This document shows, in pieces, positions 40,372 to 53,350 of a stretch of DNA of 64,000 bases (position 1 is the stretch's first letter; each line of letters starts with the position of its first letter). The DNA comes from Bolinopsis microptera. Lineage: Eukaryota > Ctenophora > Tentaculata > Lobata > Bolinopsidae. The position numbers and the translations under genes were made by a program. The notes beneath the pieces are model-generated. The model ran no database searches, was not told the DNA's origin, and worked only from the letters and a program-made list of their open reading frames with translations. Location: NCBI RefSeq assembly GCF_026151205.1, contig NC_087078.1, forward strand, positions 13,933,118 through 13,997,117, in the 5' to 3' direction.

Positions 40372-41190
40372 GGACACAAAATTTTTAGGGGGGGCGCCTT
40401 TTCGTCACTGCCGGGGGGGGCGCCAACAAGGGCAAAGTTACGCCACTGAGCAGACGTGCTGGCCAAAAATGGCACAACCAGTGAATCCCACTTTGAATTG
40501 CCCAATTCCACAATCTACATCAAACGCCTTGATTAACGACAAAGTCACAAAACATAATCAAGAATCATGGATTCCTAATGGTCCCAGACACACTTAACTG
40601 ACACTTGGACATAAAAACATCAACATCATCAAAAATCTCAACACTACACTCAGTAACAACAGACAATATTACAGTACTGCAGTGAACCCTCATCCACGGG
40701 ACATTGGGGCCTCAACAAACACTACACATCGATTCACAAATCAGACACCAAGGGCTTGGTCTCTAAATGCGGCGACGGAGAGGAGGACTGTCTCACACCT
40801 TTCTCGGACAGGGCCGGCTATTGCCCAAATTAGAGGTCATATTTCCGTGACTACTCCTCTCGTCAATGACATATTCGACAACCAACACAATCTCCACCAT
40901 TGTCAACTTTACAAACCACACTAAACGCTTAGTGGTGCCGGAGGAGTTGGGACCAGGACAGGTGTAACATAGCGACCTATTTTAACGCCGTCCTTGTTTC
41001 GCCCCTCTCTTCCACACTCAACCACCACTTAAGCGTTTATCTATGACACACCTCACAACACTTACCATCATCCTTGATTACCATCTTGATTCCACTGGCA
41101 TCCTCCCACAGGACTGCCATACCCCAGAGGTAGGCAAAGCATCCATATGCTATCCTCTCGTGGGCCAACCAGGCCCAGCCTCTCTAAAAA
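40035..41190 (+). pseudogene. RNase H LINE C-terminus and 3' UTR
   Basis: Plus-strand partner of 1-905, but extending through the whole 3' end: coding end (VVPEE-like codons at 40930), then ~250 bases of 3' UTR ending CCTCTCTAAAAAAAAG and an A/G-rich tail to 41215. Interrupted by the hAT-like element at 40096-40448. Frameshifts throughout. Confidence 0.8.
40096..40448. mobile_element. Non-autonomous hAT-like element, partner of 494-847
   Basis: CAGTGGCGTAACTTAGGG...TTACGCCACTG; G/C-runs and a 20+ base T-run inside; downstream flank AGCAGACG restores the LINE KAD codons. Confidence 0.75.
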
Positions 41191-41219
41191 AAAGAAAAAA
41201 AAAGAAAGAAAAAAGCTTA

Positions 41220-44200
41220 AATTCCCTGTAAACTATAATATCATTATCATCTAACTACATATTATAATTATGAATATAACTTTAATCTTATAATATATCT
41301 AATCATGAATATACTAAAGTGACTCAATTTCAATTTGTTGAGGCAAAACTACAAGTACATTTGTAATTGTACGAATGTTAACATACGCAATATGCATTGA
41401 TTATTTTGTTCGCCAATGGGGTTTGTCTGGGTGTCAAAGATCTTCAAGGTGGGTGCTACTTTGTGATGAACTTTAGAAGGATGGGATGGTAATACTCGGT
41501 CTGGCCGTCTGGAAGCCCATGAATTCCAGTTCAGAAACCAAGTAAGGAGGTGCGGCTACTGATGAGAAGCCTCCTTAAAGTTTATTTGGGTTAGAAACGA
41601 CATTTGGGTCCCTACCCTCGCACAAGATATTTTCAATTTTCTTGTTGTGTTCCACAATATAAACATATAAACACGATTATGATACCATAACGCTGTGCAA
41701 CAAATTATTGTTATACTTATAGTGTTATTTTTTGTAATACAAATTTCTGCAAAATATAATAATTTGGAAACGTTAACAATTTTGATAGTAAAAATCAATT
41801 AAATTTGTCAGGTGCTGCCCCCAAGGAAATTCAAATAAAAGGGTGCAGTGCATGAAAGGGTTGCAGTACATGAAAGCCGTGCCGTACAAAATTGAACGAG
41901 TGGCTTTAATTTCATTTGTGTTAAATTTGAGTAATCTCCTTTTGTTTGGTATCCTAATTCATCATGAGTTAACCAAAACCTTGATTATATAGCTTAAAAT
42001 TATTAAATTACCACTGACGCGGAGTGATCTAAAATATTATGGGGGATGTGTCTTGTGCCTGTGAAGCAGCTATAAATAATAGCATTATAATAGGTGGTGG
42101 CCATTCGCCATATAAGAATTTTATTTTTACTTCCTTCTTCGTGTGAGTAACTCTAATGCGGTTGTTGGTTGTGTGCTTAATTTGTTTGATACTTTCGAAG
42201 TTCTGATATCTTTGGATGATGATTAATCACAATACACTCACGTGACTTACTTAAACACGTTCTCTACATGGCCCTGAGGGACAATTGAAAACCGTAACCC
42301 TCTGGCTCTGATCCAACCTTAACCCTTACCCAATCCCTAACTAAGCGCCTACGCTAAAATCCTAACGATAAATAAGACCCAATTCCTTATATGGCCATCG
42401 AAACAGTATTTCCCCGGTAACTGGCCAGGTTGGCATTTTAACCCTGTCATGTGCGGTGATTCGAAAAAGATATATGAGACAAGAAAAACGCATCACACAG
42501 GACGCGAGGTATTGAGTTAGGCCTCCTCAGACTAACTTAGTTACGTGTAACTTTATTACATCTTACACCTGAGTTTAGCTCCATTCATCTGCAAGTTTGT
42601 TATATATTTTTAATAATATATTTTTTAAATAATATTTTATTCTTATTTTTTTAATGATATTTTTTATAATATTTTATTCATAGTTCTAATCGAGGTGCGA
42701 AGTAAATAGTTAGTGTTATTAACGTCTTAGCTACTGGTTTATAAGCTTTTTCTTTTGGTGCTATTAACTTATGCATTTATTAACTAAACCATTTTTCTTT
42801 ACACCTTGATTCATGAAGGTAAACACGCCGTCCGTCTGTATACCGTGGATTGTGTGAACTGTAGTACTAGTAGTAGTACACATCTTACTATATATAAGGC
42901 GAGACGATATCTATATCAATATGGATCCGTGCCATTTTACTGACACCACGGCATCAACTTTGTCGCGACTTTCCGCAAAAACCGTAAAAGATTTACAACT
43001 GAAATTTTTTACTGGTCAATGCTTAATGGCCTTCAAATTAGCATGAAAAAATAAAAAATTGGCCAAGGAATAAGAATTTTAGTGCCCAAAATTTGGACTC
43101 CCAAGTGGTGTCAAAAACGCGAATTAAATAGGTAATAATTATTTTAGTGTCTCGAGTCTTGACACCGCTTTAGGGTTAGACGGGATCCTGCTAGTATTGA
43201 TAATGATATAAGAGTATAAGAGTATATGTGCACATATAATCGTGATGATTTTCCCTTTCAGACTGTACAATTCTTAGAATAGAAAAGTAATGCCCTCGTA
43301 ACCCCCCCCCCCCCGTCGTAGCCCCCCCCCCCCCCCCTGTGCCCCCCTCTTAGCACTATGCTGGGTGTTTATCGAGCTACAATGATGAGATTGTGGAATA
43401 TTTTATTCCGTTTATTGTATAATTTTTCCTTCACTACGACTAAGACGAAATACCGGAGCCAGTTCCTTAATCCTTGTGTAATGTGTTCTACTGCCAGGAA
43501 ACATGTTGGTTTCTCCATTTTCTCCATTTTAAAACCAATTTTAAACACGCTAATACAGCACTTCTGTAAAAGTTACTAGCTGTCGGCACTTTATAGCTGG
43601 ATAGTGACAGACAAACACAGCTAGGAGTTGAAAGGTATCGTGGTAGTGTTAACAACCAGTTCATATGAGCTATTGATCTCTTCCTAGTTGTCTGGTTGAA
43701 GTTGGCGTCTGATTATAATATAAATGTGCCGTAAAATAGGGAATTGTTATTATTTTGTTATTATTTTGAGTGATGATCCACGTCAACTTTAAAAAGCTCC
43801 GCTGAAGTCGGAATCATGGTGGAATTATATCTTTATTCGTTTAGTATATTCAATGTATAGGGGTCGTTCACATATTTCGTAATCATTTTTTGGAACATTT
43901 TTATCCCCCCCCCCCCCTCCGTAATCAGTTTTACACATATAGCTATTGTGTCAAAATTACACCAGCCGTAATCATTCGGAAACCCCCCCCCCCCCCCCCC
44001 CCCCTCAGCTGATTACGTTATTATTGAGTTATTTTTATATTTTGCAGGTGTCACTTTGTTGTAATACCTTTTTGCTGTATCTCTTAACGAGACACCTCTT
44101 AAATAGTAGTTCCAAATTGAAATATAAACCCATCGTACATGGTATGTGTAATAATCCTGCTAGATATATGGCAAACGTTCCTCAGAGGTGATGACTATTC

Positions 44201-44851
44201 ATCGCATCATTTATAGCGCTTCAATATTGTACATAGCACATATTTGAAGTTCTAAAGCTAAAGTAAGAAAATCTAAATTCGTGTGAACTGCAGTATTAAT
44301 TTATATTTTCGGAGATTTTTACGATTTCCGTGTTTAGTTGTAGTTGAGCATGGAATGAAACCAGAAATTCAATGCGCATCAAACAGGGACAAAAGGATTT
44401 CGCGATTATTTTGGCCAAAAATAGCGATACCGCGAATTTTAACAGACTATACATTAAACTATACATAAAATTTGTCGCAAATAATGGGAAAAAACGCGAT
44501 TCTGTACATGCCGCGATTTCCTTTTGTCCCTTTGCCATCAAAGAATAAAATATTCTCAGGTCTTACTTTCGGATTTATTCTATGATTAGATTGCCATATT
44601 TTTAACTCGGTGCCTATAATTGTCACTTTACTATCTCATTATATTCTCGATTAAAACTTTCTTGTATTGATCAATTTTGAAGGAACCTATCTTTTTAGTT
44701 CAAAAGACAATTTCCTGGGTGTGACGTTTTTTTGCTCCCAGTCCCATGAACCCCAAAATTATTTTATCAATCAGAGCTCAGGAGTTTTACAGTAGTAATA
44801 ATGATTTAAGTATGCACATTAAATCATTATCTCTCAGATCTAGCTATAATT
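41220..44851. other. Intergenic, no gene
   Basis: AT-rich with C homopolymers at 43302-43312, 43322-43337, 43905-43917 and 43983-44004. 42290-42470 carries a CCCTAA-like stretch followed by GCATTTTAACCCTGTCATG, a member of the telomere-like repeat family of 52.5 kb. 43862-44020 is a degraded copy of the GGGGTCGTTCACATATT element. Confidence 0.5.
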
Positions 44852-45626
44852 ATGGGTGAATGGGCACATGGACTTATGGGATGTATGGATGACATTGGAA
44901 CCTGTGAGTAGATAAATATATATTTTTAAAAAGTACTTTCTTCGTATTATTTCACTTTAATGCTCAAACTTATTTTGTTCTGAAAGTCCTCGTGAACTTT
45001 TAGGACCAAGGACTGTAAAATTTATTAATAAAACAGTTATGAAAACTCAACAATCTCAGATCAGTTTTCCCACAGGTTTGATAGCATGGATAGTACCCTG
45101 TGTAACATTCGGACAAAACGCGGAGGCAGCTGGAACCGCTAGTTCTTGTCTAATCGGAGGTATCTTGTTCCTCATTCCTCTGGTGAATCTTGTGTGCTGG
45201 TTTCAAACAAGAGGGGCAATTAGGGAACAACATGGAATTGAGGTAAGGAGATTCCCACAACAATCGTTAAAACAGCGTATATTATGGGATCGCTTAGCCG
45301 ACCAACCGAAATTGAAATAAAATTTGTTCACAAATTCATTGAATTGCAATAAGCTTTAATTTCAACTACCCTCAGGGTTCGTTAGTGTCTGATATTCTGG
45401 CTATCTTCTGCTGTCCACTGTGCGCTTTGGTACAGGAAGCACAGGTACGTTAGTTTAACTTACTTGATTTAGAATATATAACTTTTAGGATAAAACCATC
45501 GAGTAGGTATTCAAGGATGATATATCAACATTCCATATGTACCCAATATTTTATCAAACTAAAAAATATACTCCACATTTTCAGCAAGTCAAGTCCGGTC
45601 CAGGTGGAGGCGTTGCCAGATCCTAA
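44852..45626 (+). CDS. PLAC8-family cysteine-rich protein, paralogue 1
   Basis: Exons 44852-44903, 45076-45242, 45376-45444, 45585-45626 (GT-AG, phases agree) encode 109 residues. It has the PLAC8 layout: N-terminal WAHGLMGCMDDIGTCLIAW, the conserved PCVTFGQNAEAAG, a Cys/hydrophobic stretch (CLIGGILFLIPLVNLVCWFQ) that may enter the membrane, RGAIREQHGIEGS and a final CCPLCALVQEAQQVK. Animal PLAC8 proteins have varied roles and plant relatives affect cell size and metal handling, so no specific function can be given. The first of three tandem paralogues with the same structure. ATG lies in an open context with no upstream in-frame ATG. Confidence 0.9.
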
Positions 45627-45974
45627 GTCTCGTGGGCTACCTATAAGTGTCCGAACTCGAGAAGGTTATAGAGGAAACTACAAATATTCACCATTTCTAA
45701 TCATCTACAGAGATTTGTCAAGGTGCTCGACAGTTTTAACTTAAAGGTTAATTTGTTTTACATTCGGCATTAGAAGTTGGTGTAGATTTTGTTTGGATAG
45801 ACAATATACATAATATTGTGATTACATAGTAATATAGATTCGTTTTTTTAGCTTTTCTCACTAAATGTTTGTGTTTAGAACTTATTGAAGATATTGAATG
45901 GCGAATTTCCTTTTTACTAGAGTTTAGTCTTTTAATAAAGCATGTTTTCAACCAAACTATATAAAATGAAATTT

Positions 45975-46600
45975 CAGGGTGTTTCAAATGTCTTGTTAGG
46001 ATGTACTTTTTGAATAATTTGTTATCCATTTGTCTAACGTCCAAACAGTGGTTAAGGGTGTTCCAGTTTCCTTGCTGATCGCTTGGGAGAATTATTAAGC
46101 TTTCTCTTAATTTTCTTGATATTCGATACTGATCTCCTTCTTAGAACTCCCCAAGTTAGTATAATATCAATCTACTTTATATAGAGCTGTATTTGTACTG
46201 TGCACAACAGCAAGACAGTGACGCTTCCGATACCATACACATAGATGCTTCATCGTGCACCGGACAATAAAATACTGTATTCCATGCCGTGGTGTTTCTT
46301 CAGCAATTAATTCTCAGTCAGATACTGCATTCATGGTGGCTGGGCAAATTCACTGTTGAATCATTTTGCAATTTATTTGTCCATCAGAATTGCTGTTAAT
46401 TTATATTTTTGATTTTACCTCGGTTGCTAGGGGACCGATTCCGGCTGCTTATATGGTGGTCATGGTAACGTAAAACATTCAGAAGTCACCATTAAACCTT
46501 AAAACTACAAGTAACGTTTTACACAATGAAGTTTAGACAAATGGATAAAAAGTTATTAAAAAAGTACATTCTAACAAGACTTTTGAAACACCCTGTACTT
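45975..46600. mobile_element. ~625-bp element with ~65-bp terminal inverted repeats
   Basis: It begins CAGGGTGTTTCAAATGTC and ends GACTTTTGAAACACCCTG. The inverted homology runs on through AACAAATTATTCAAAAAG-type sequence for ~65 bp. The interior includes the ~270-bp segment also found at 28490-28770. No transposase. It lies between PLAC8 paralogues 1 and 2. Confidence 0.75.
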
Positions 46601-49143
46601 GTAGTTGTTACAAACCAGTTCTTTGTTATTTAGATTTATTAATTATATTTATAATTATTATTCATAATTATCTAATATCTTCTTATCTTGAATTCAACTG
46701 TTATTGGCAGAGTTTTTTTTCGGGAGTTTATATAATCCCAAATTGAGTTTTTTATTGACATAATATACATATGATATTTAGCACATCACAGTAATCAAAA
46801 CTTGCGAATATTACTTTTACTTTGTATGATTTAGACAAATAAAACTCAATGCACACGATCCGGAAGTATTTCCTCGGCTTCTTTATTTTCCTGATCTTTT
46901 CAAGAAATATTGAAAACTTTCCGCCAGAGAAGAAGTAAAATTAAGCTAAGTCCTGTAGGTACCTACTACCTATCTAAAAATAAAGAAAAAATAAAACTTC
47001 GATAGTTTCAAAACAGCATTATCTATCACTATGGGAATGTAACGACAACGTGTTTATCACACGATTCATTATCTCACAAACGTCCAGATATTTTCATGAT
47101 AAGAAAAGCTACTGCTGTTACCATGTTATATGTTTCCAAGATATTTTAATAACTTAGTTTAATACTGTGTTAATACAGGCGTAACGTTGCCTGTTGGCCC
47201 CCCCCCCCCCCCCCCCCCCGCCGAAAAAAGCGCCCCCTGTTGGCGCCCCCCTCCCCTTTTGGTGCCCCTCCCTAAAATTGAACAATTTAGGTGATTTTAG
47301 AGGATACGCCGGTAAAATCTCTAACACAGTCTGTGCCACTTCCATCTACTCCCAGCAAATACCACAAAATAAAAATGGACCAGTATTAATCAAATCATTC
47401 ATATCATATCTCGATTTACTGGGCCGCGGCTCAGCCTGTCATTCCGCCGAATCTCTATTCTATTTATGAACATGATAGCCTGAGGTCCCCAGTTAAATCT
47501 CGATATCTTATATTACAACTCTTATCTTGGTAACGTGTTCCGGTCCAAGTTTAACCCTCGCCACCATGATGTGCTCCTCATACGGCCCAGTTATCTCTCT
47601 CAACCTCCGGGTTTTGGGAAAATGTACTGATAGTGCACAGTTGCAATTTTACAGCCGTCCGTATTTTACATCCGTTAAGTTTGCAGACGAATTGTATATT
47701 GAGGGTGCGTTATTGTTATAGATGCACTAATGCGGCGTATGTTTATAGTCTTATAGATTGGCAAAAAGCAAGACTTATTTAACATCCTTAATATACATAC
47801 TATAAAATACCTTATTTTTAGTTCCCTCTATACCTAGAAAAGTAAAGGAACAATATTCTCTTCTAGACTCTTCAGATAACGGGTGATATATTTGAAATTC
47901 GAAACCAAGACTGGTTTTAGAACTTTATGACACGTGCAACCCTTCTTATCACACGTGTTACCCTCCTTCACAATTTGTTAAGGTTAAGGTAACCCTAGCA
48001 ACCTGTGATGAACACTAACAGTGACGCGATCATAACCTTCGTTAGAATTAGTAGGCGGTGGCCGGTGTTAGGTTACTCAAAACTACTCACGGTTTTGTTT
48101 CTCGTTACTTTGTGTTAAGGTGGGATCATTCTACCTTCAAGTTAATAGGGGTCGGTTCCAGTGAAGTGGTCTTTATTTCCAGCTCCAGTATTATAGATAG
48201 TATTGTTAGACGTTAGTGCTGGTATAGTTCAGTGTAAATGCAATGTTGATTTACTTCTAAAATCAAAATTTTGAAAAATATTTACAGCTCTTATATTATA
48301 TTTATAAATTAAAATGCAATCCAACAGAATCGCAACCGCATCGAAGGGCCGTGTCGTTTGTGCGGCAAAATTTGTATGTTGTAAATGTAGTGTTCCTGTA
48401 ATGTGTCGTTTGTAATTTAAAAAAAGTATTATTTTAAATATTCGTGGTATCATATGCCACGCAAGATATCAAATATGTTTTGAAACAATCCTTAAACTCA
48501 ATTCACTTTGTTATTTGTAATGAACATTTTTTGTATTTGATGAACATTTTTTGCACGATCGTTTGGTCGTGTAAATAGTATAAGACATTAGTAATGCGAT
48601 CGTGCAAATTTTAATTATAATTTGAACAAGTAACTGGGTGATCGAGCCATACTTTCTGATAGTACAATTGCTTTTTCATACTGAAATCAAAATTTCACGG
48701 TATTACTGCATTCAAAATATAGCGCTGTAAAACTTTACACTAGCCATGTCCCTATATCATATACAATATCCATATGTAATATGTACTTGTAGGCATCCAC
48801 ACTCTGCAGCCTTATGATCCCTATCATTAAGTACAGGATCCTTATACCATTCATAGTGAAACTTTCTCTTTTGAATATAGTTTACTGCTTTATTTCGGCC
48901 CGTTGCCGCCAACTTCTTTAACTTGCTACTGTCCAGTTTTTTTTCTCATGTTTTATTTCACCTCAAAGTTCAAACATGTCCCACCCCTTAGGATAGCTAG
49001 GGAACCTTTTTTAGATTGTTGATAATTAGTTAAGACTTATAACCGATTAATTGACAATTTAAGATGGCCTGATTAAGCATCCTCATGGTCATGCATATAT
49101 TGTCAATAATCAATAATATTTCCAAAGCTATTAGTATTACACA
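46601..49143. other. Intergenic between PLAC8 paralogues 1 and 2
   Basis: No gene. It includes a C-run and hAT-like GGCGTAAC fragment (47172-47290), a miniature element (47416-47496) and AT-rich sequence. A 64-codon frame at 47527 is unsupported. Confidence 0.45.
47416..47496 (+). mobile_element. Miniature element with perfect 8-bp target duplication
   Basis: TTACTGGGCCGCG...CCCAGTTAA, with ATCTCGAT immediately on each side. Confidence 0.9.
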
Positions 49144-50269
49144 ATGGGCGATTGGGCGCACGGACTATTGGGCTGCTTTGATGACTTTGGAACATGTGAG
49201 TTGTAGCACAGGAAAATCATTATCATTTTCTTATGATCTTATAAGCTTGCAATCTAAAGAATGTCCATATGTTTGTTTGTAGTTTAATTTTTTTTTACTG
49301 GATGTGATCATTGTTCAAATTGAGGTTTAAATTATAATCTTCCAGTATTAATTTCTTGAGTTTAGGTATTATCGCGTGGTTCGTGCCCTGTGTAACATTC
49401 GGACAAAACGCCGAGGCAGCTGGAACCGCTAGTTCTTGTTTGATCGGAGGTATCTTCTTCCTCATTCCTCTGCTGAATATTATCTGCTGGATTCAAACAA
49501 GAGGGGCAATTAGGGAACAACATGGAATAGAGGTAACCAGCCTTGCTAATGGAAGTATTTATAAATCTTGTTATACCAATATTACCCGCCAGCATAATTC
49601 ATAATTTTTCATTTTCCCTTCTCACTCTTCAATTATATATTCACTGATGAGCTGCCAACATTATAATTAAAACGCCTAATATGCAATTAAAGTTTCAGAT
49701 TCTAATTAAATTTTCAATTTTGTTAAATCTCGCTCATTACAGGGATCGTTAGTTAGCGATTTGTTGGCTATTTGCTGCTGTTCTCTTTGTGCTCTAGTGC
49801 AAGAAGCACAGGTTAGATGTTTTGTACTTTCGTGTCGTCAGATAACTTGATAAGAATAGAATGCTAATCAATTAAGTCTAAAGTTTATTAATTGTGGTTC
49901 AATTTTAAGACACATAAACGGAAAACATGCAATTTATTTCATATTGCAATATATAGTACTAGTATATATATATATAATAATAATATTTCATATTGCCAAT
50001 GCTAAATATGATTTTCATCGAACTGCTTGATTTACCTATCTGAACGTAGAATTGTTTAAAATATAATCAATAACCTCTTGAAAGGTTAAAATTAAAATTT
50101 AGCGTTGCAGTAATTTTTACATTTAAGTACTAATGTTAATTTTTTATTAAAGTTAAAATAACGAGTAAATTTGTATAAAATATTTTGTATCTATAACAGT
50201 CCAATAACAGCTCATTTATCGTTGCAGCAAGTAAAAGCAGGTCCCGGAGCAGGGGTTTCTCGAGCATAA
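49144..50269 (+). CDS. PLAC8-family cysteine-rich protein, paralogue 2
   Basis: Exons 49144-49195, 49366-49532, 49743-49811, 50228-50269; 109 residues. Exon lengths and phases (52, 167, 69, 42) are identical to paralogue 1. Key blocks: WAHGLLGCFDDFGTC, PCVTFGQNAEAAGTASSC, REQHGIEGSLVSDLLA, CCCSLCALVQEAQQVK, and an Ala/Gly-rich end (GPGAGVSRA). It is closest to paralogue 1; most exon-2 differences are conservative (Leu/Phe, Val/Leu). Long stretches of exon-2 DNA are the same in both, which could reflect gene conversion or recent duplication. Confidence 0.92.
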
Positions 50270-50586
50270 CTACTAGCTTCTGCTTATAGTGATGAAACAA
50301 TTCTACTTGTTGTAGTGATGAAGCACCCTTACCTAAAGAATTACGAGCTGTTACTGCAGCCATATTCAGCCCAACTAACATTATATTCAATCAATTATTG
50401 TGTCATTGAGTATAATTACTTATTAGATTACATTAAATTTAGATGAAGACTCGCCTTTTTGAGTATATAAACTATAATGGGTAATACGTTAGTATGTTGT
50501 TGTTAATTGTTGTTAATGTTAATTGTAATGTTATTATCACATTTCACAACTACGTCTACAGTCTAACTCTATATATATAGTACACA

Positions 50587-50780
50587 GTAAAACCCCGATT
50601 TCCCGCTAACCCCGATCTACCGCGGCCATTTCTTCCCCCAAATAAGGCTTAACAAAAACATACATAATGTAATTGTAAAAGTGTAAATAATCAAAACCCT
50701 GATTTTTCGTAAACCCCGATTTACCGCGGCTTTTTCCTTTCTCCCAAAGTACTCCGCAGTAAATTAGGATATTACTTGTT
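50587..50780. repeat. Degenerate repeat with CAGTAAAACCCCGATTT end
   Basis: ACAGTAAAACCCCGATTTCC starts it, and AACCCCGATTTACCGCGG recurs inside at 50713. The terminus resembles those of pogo/Tigger-like elements; no coding sequence. Confidence 0.4.
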
Positions 50781-51324
50781 ACTGACAGTGACAACTGTAT
50801 ATTTATAATGTATTTGAAAACTACCGAAATGTGGGTAATTTTAGCTGTGCAAAGATTTGACCGCGAAAATTTTTCCTCGTGAGTCTGGAATCGCGTTTGA
50901 AACTAAAATAAAAATAAAAGACATAATAAATACCAAGTAAGCAAGTAAAAAAACAAACAATCATTCATCATCATCATACAATATACAAATTTCTCATATT
51001 GCATATGTTAAACTTTAATATTGAATGTACTTTATGAAGGTTTGATTGTTGACAAAATTGGTCCGTTTGGGGACTTATTTAAATTTGACCATTGTTAATG
51101 GTTTGGCCCGGCGCGCGCTACTTCGTAGCACGTCCATCGGGCCATTTCGAGAAAAAAGCAGCGCGCGCTACTTCGAAGAAATTTAGACGAGTAACATCCG
51201 TCAAGGACTTACTGTAATGGTGATTTGGGCATGATCAAAAGGCATTTATAAAAATATAACCGTCCGTGCGTAATCAATAATCTAAAACATAAAACCTTAA
51301 ACTTAAAGTTCGAGCGGGTACATT

Positions 51325-51413
51325 TTACTGAGCGGCGCTTAGCCTGTCATCCCGCTTAATCATTAATCCGGAATCTCTATTTTATGTTTATGAAAATTAT
51401 AGCCTAGGGTCCC
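51325..51413 (+). mobile_element. Diverged miniature element
   Basis: TTACTGAGCGGCGCTTAGCC...CTAGGGTCCCAGG; same family as 47416-47496, no clear target duplication. Confidence 0.6.
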
Positions 51414-51452
51414 AGGCCAGGCTGACCACAGGTGGCAGGTAAGTGAAACAAA

Positions 51453-52365
51453 AAAGTTTGTAGCGCAATGCACTACTGACTACTGGGCCGGCCGCGCCGA
51501 GCTGCGAAGGTGGAAGGATTGACATCGTCAATTAAGAAAAAGTAATCTAATAGTAGTTTGGTAAATTTTTGGACGCTGATTTCGAATCAATATCCCATGT
51601 CATGACGTAAAATAAAAATGATTCACTAGAGAGATATGGACAAAAAACTATTTTATATTTTTGTCACGTGACAGGCTAGTAAATTGTAAAACACAAATTC
51701 GATTACTGAGCACTTAGGGCTCGAGCACCGGTTACCAGTAACTTAACTGTTAGTGTTAGGGCCGGGTTAATTAGCAATTAGGCATTAGGGTTAATGGTTA
51801 AAGTAGAAGGTTGTGGATATGGGAAACAGGATAGCTTCGTTCGGGTTTATGGCTAGGGTTAGAGTTGAGATTAGAGTTTATGTATGATGTAAATTGTAGC
51901 GCGATGCACTACTGGGTCGCGCGCGCATCAAATAATGCTTCTCGCAACCACGTATGCAGATTGGCGAAATGCGAAGGATTGACATCGTGAATCAATTCAT
52001 GATGATGAATCGAGATAAATTATTTTGCAATGTAAACATTACTGATTTACTGGGCCGCGCTCAGCCTGTCATTCCGCCGAATCTCTATATCATGTTTATG
52101 AACATGATTATAGCCTGAGGTCTCCATGATCCAGGTAATGTATACAAACAACAAAGTTATTATATGCTCTTATACAAATCACTTGGAATACTTTTGAAAG
52201 AGAATAATAATAACAAGCTCAAAAACGCTACTGACGTATTTATTGTAGCGCGATGCGTTACTGTGCCGCGCCGCGCACTTAATAAGGCTTCTCTGGCTAG
52301 ATCGGCGAGATGCACTACTGTGCCGCGCCGAGCTGCCATGAATTGACATCGTCAATTAAACGTAT
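51453..52365 (+). repeat. Three copies of a GC-rich module (GTAGCGCGATGCACTACTG)
   Basis: Copies at 51453-51535, 51897-51990 and 52243-52360 each run from TGTAGCGCGATGC through a GCGCGC-rich middle (CCGAGCTG in two) to GATTGACATCGT(C/G)AAT. The ending TTGACATCGTCAA is the same palindrome as the start of the 23350 and 23918 modules, so the two families are probably related. Confidence 0.7.
52047..52138 (+). mobile_element. Miniature element
   Basis: TTACTGGGCCGCGCTCAGCC...CCAGGTAA; no matching flanks, so target duplication lost or rearranged. Confidence 0.7.
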
Positions 52366-52439
52366 TTACTTATAATTCGCCCGCCCAAAAATTTCACCCG
52401 ACGTGACTTTGGTTTTTATGGTTTTGCAGCCGTAAAAAA

Positions 52440-52700
52440 CGGTTTTACATAAACCCTAATCCCAACCCTAACCCTAACCATAACCCCGAAGCTAACCATT
52501 ACCCTTACCACAACCCTAACCCTAACCCGGGCTCAAAACAATCGAATTTGTATTTTACTAGCCTTCGGCGGCGCACGAAAAGTGGCATGCAACGTATGTC
52601 AAATCACGTGACCAAAACGGGTTTTTTTGCCCACAGCTCTCCAGGGAAGCATTTTAACCCTACGTCATGGGGGGTGATTCGGAATCAGCGTCCAAAAATA
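52440..52700. repeat. Dispersed repeat with degenerate telomere-like (CCCTAA) core
   Basis: 52445-52530 is a run of CCCTAA/CCATAA/CCCTTA variants, followed by a foldback-core fragment (52563-52605) and GCATTTTAACCCTACGTCATG plus GTGATTCGGAATCAGCGTCC. The same combination appears near 42.3-42.5 kb, near 56.5-56.9 kb, and inverted at 51.57-51.88 kb. This is an interspersed element, not a telomere. Confidence 0.65.
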
Positions 52701-53350
52701 CACCAATATTGATCACTTTCATGCCCAAAGGGCCTTTTTACAAGAATTTTCTTAAAATTTGGGCGAGCGATTTAGTAGGAGCGGACGTATTTCTCCATAA
52801 AAAGCACAATAGCGTAGGAAGATTTTGTCGATGGGCCTCGAAAGTGATCTTAAATGATTCCCCGTTCAATTTTGGTCTAGGAACGCCAACTTAGTGCACA
52901 ATCAAGCAAGTTATAGACATATTTCAATTTTCATACGTATCAAATTGGATGTACTTTGTACTTTTGGCGGAGATATATTGTATATCGTGCGCACTCTCAA
53001 CTCTCCATCCACGCATGGCAGTCCACGCGCAAGTTAAACACGTGCTAGATGTTGTTAAACAGAGACGCGCTAAAACTCCGCTTAAACCTGCGCGCTAAAA
53101 CTCCGCTAAAACCTGCGAGCTTCTTTCACTACCTTGTTTTGTGTTTTCGTTCGCGTGTAATGAATGATTTACGTTTTGACAGCGCTTGGTATAGTACTTT
53201 TAAAAATAGAATTCCAGTTAACAAGTTTTCATATTTATAAATTTAATGCCAATGGTATGCTTCACGCTATAAAATATTAATTGTTTTCCATAAAACGTCC
53301 GTTCATAAATAAATATAAATATCAATATTATTTTTGAAAGGAACTACAAA

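Larger units (their letters stand above)
37288..40945. repeat. Right arm of the ~3.6-kb inverted repeat
   Basis: Reverse complement of 1-3527. It carries the same hAT-like and miniature insertions, plus one additional miniature element at 39422-39522 that is absent from the left arm. Confidence 0.9.

Noticed and set aside
47194-47469. Proline-rich protein
   Set aside because: Generated by a C homopolymer in an hAT-like fragment.
52445-52530. Chromosome end or interstitial telomere
   Set aside because: Degenerate, short and repeated with the same neighbours elsewhere in the window; better explained as part of a dispersed element.
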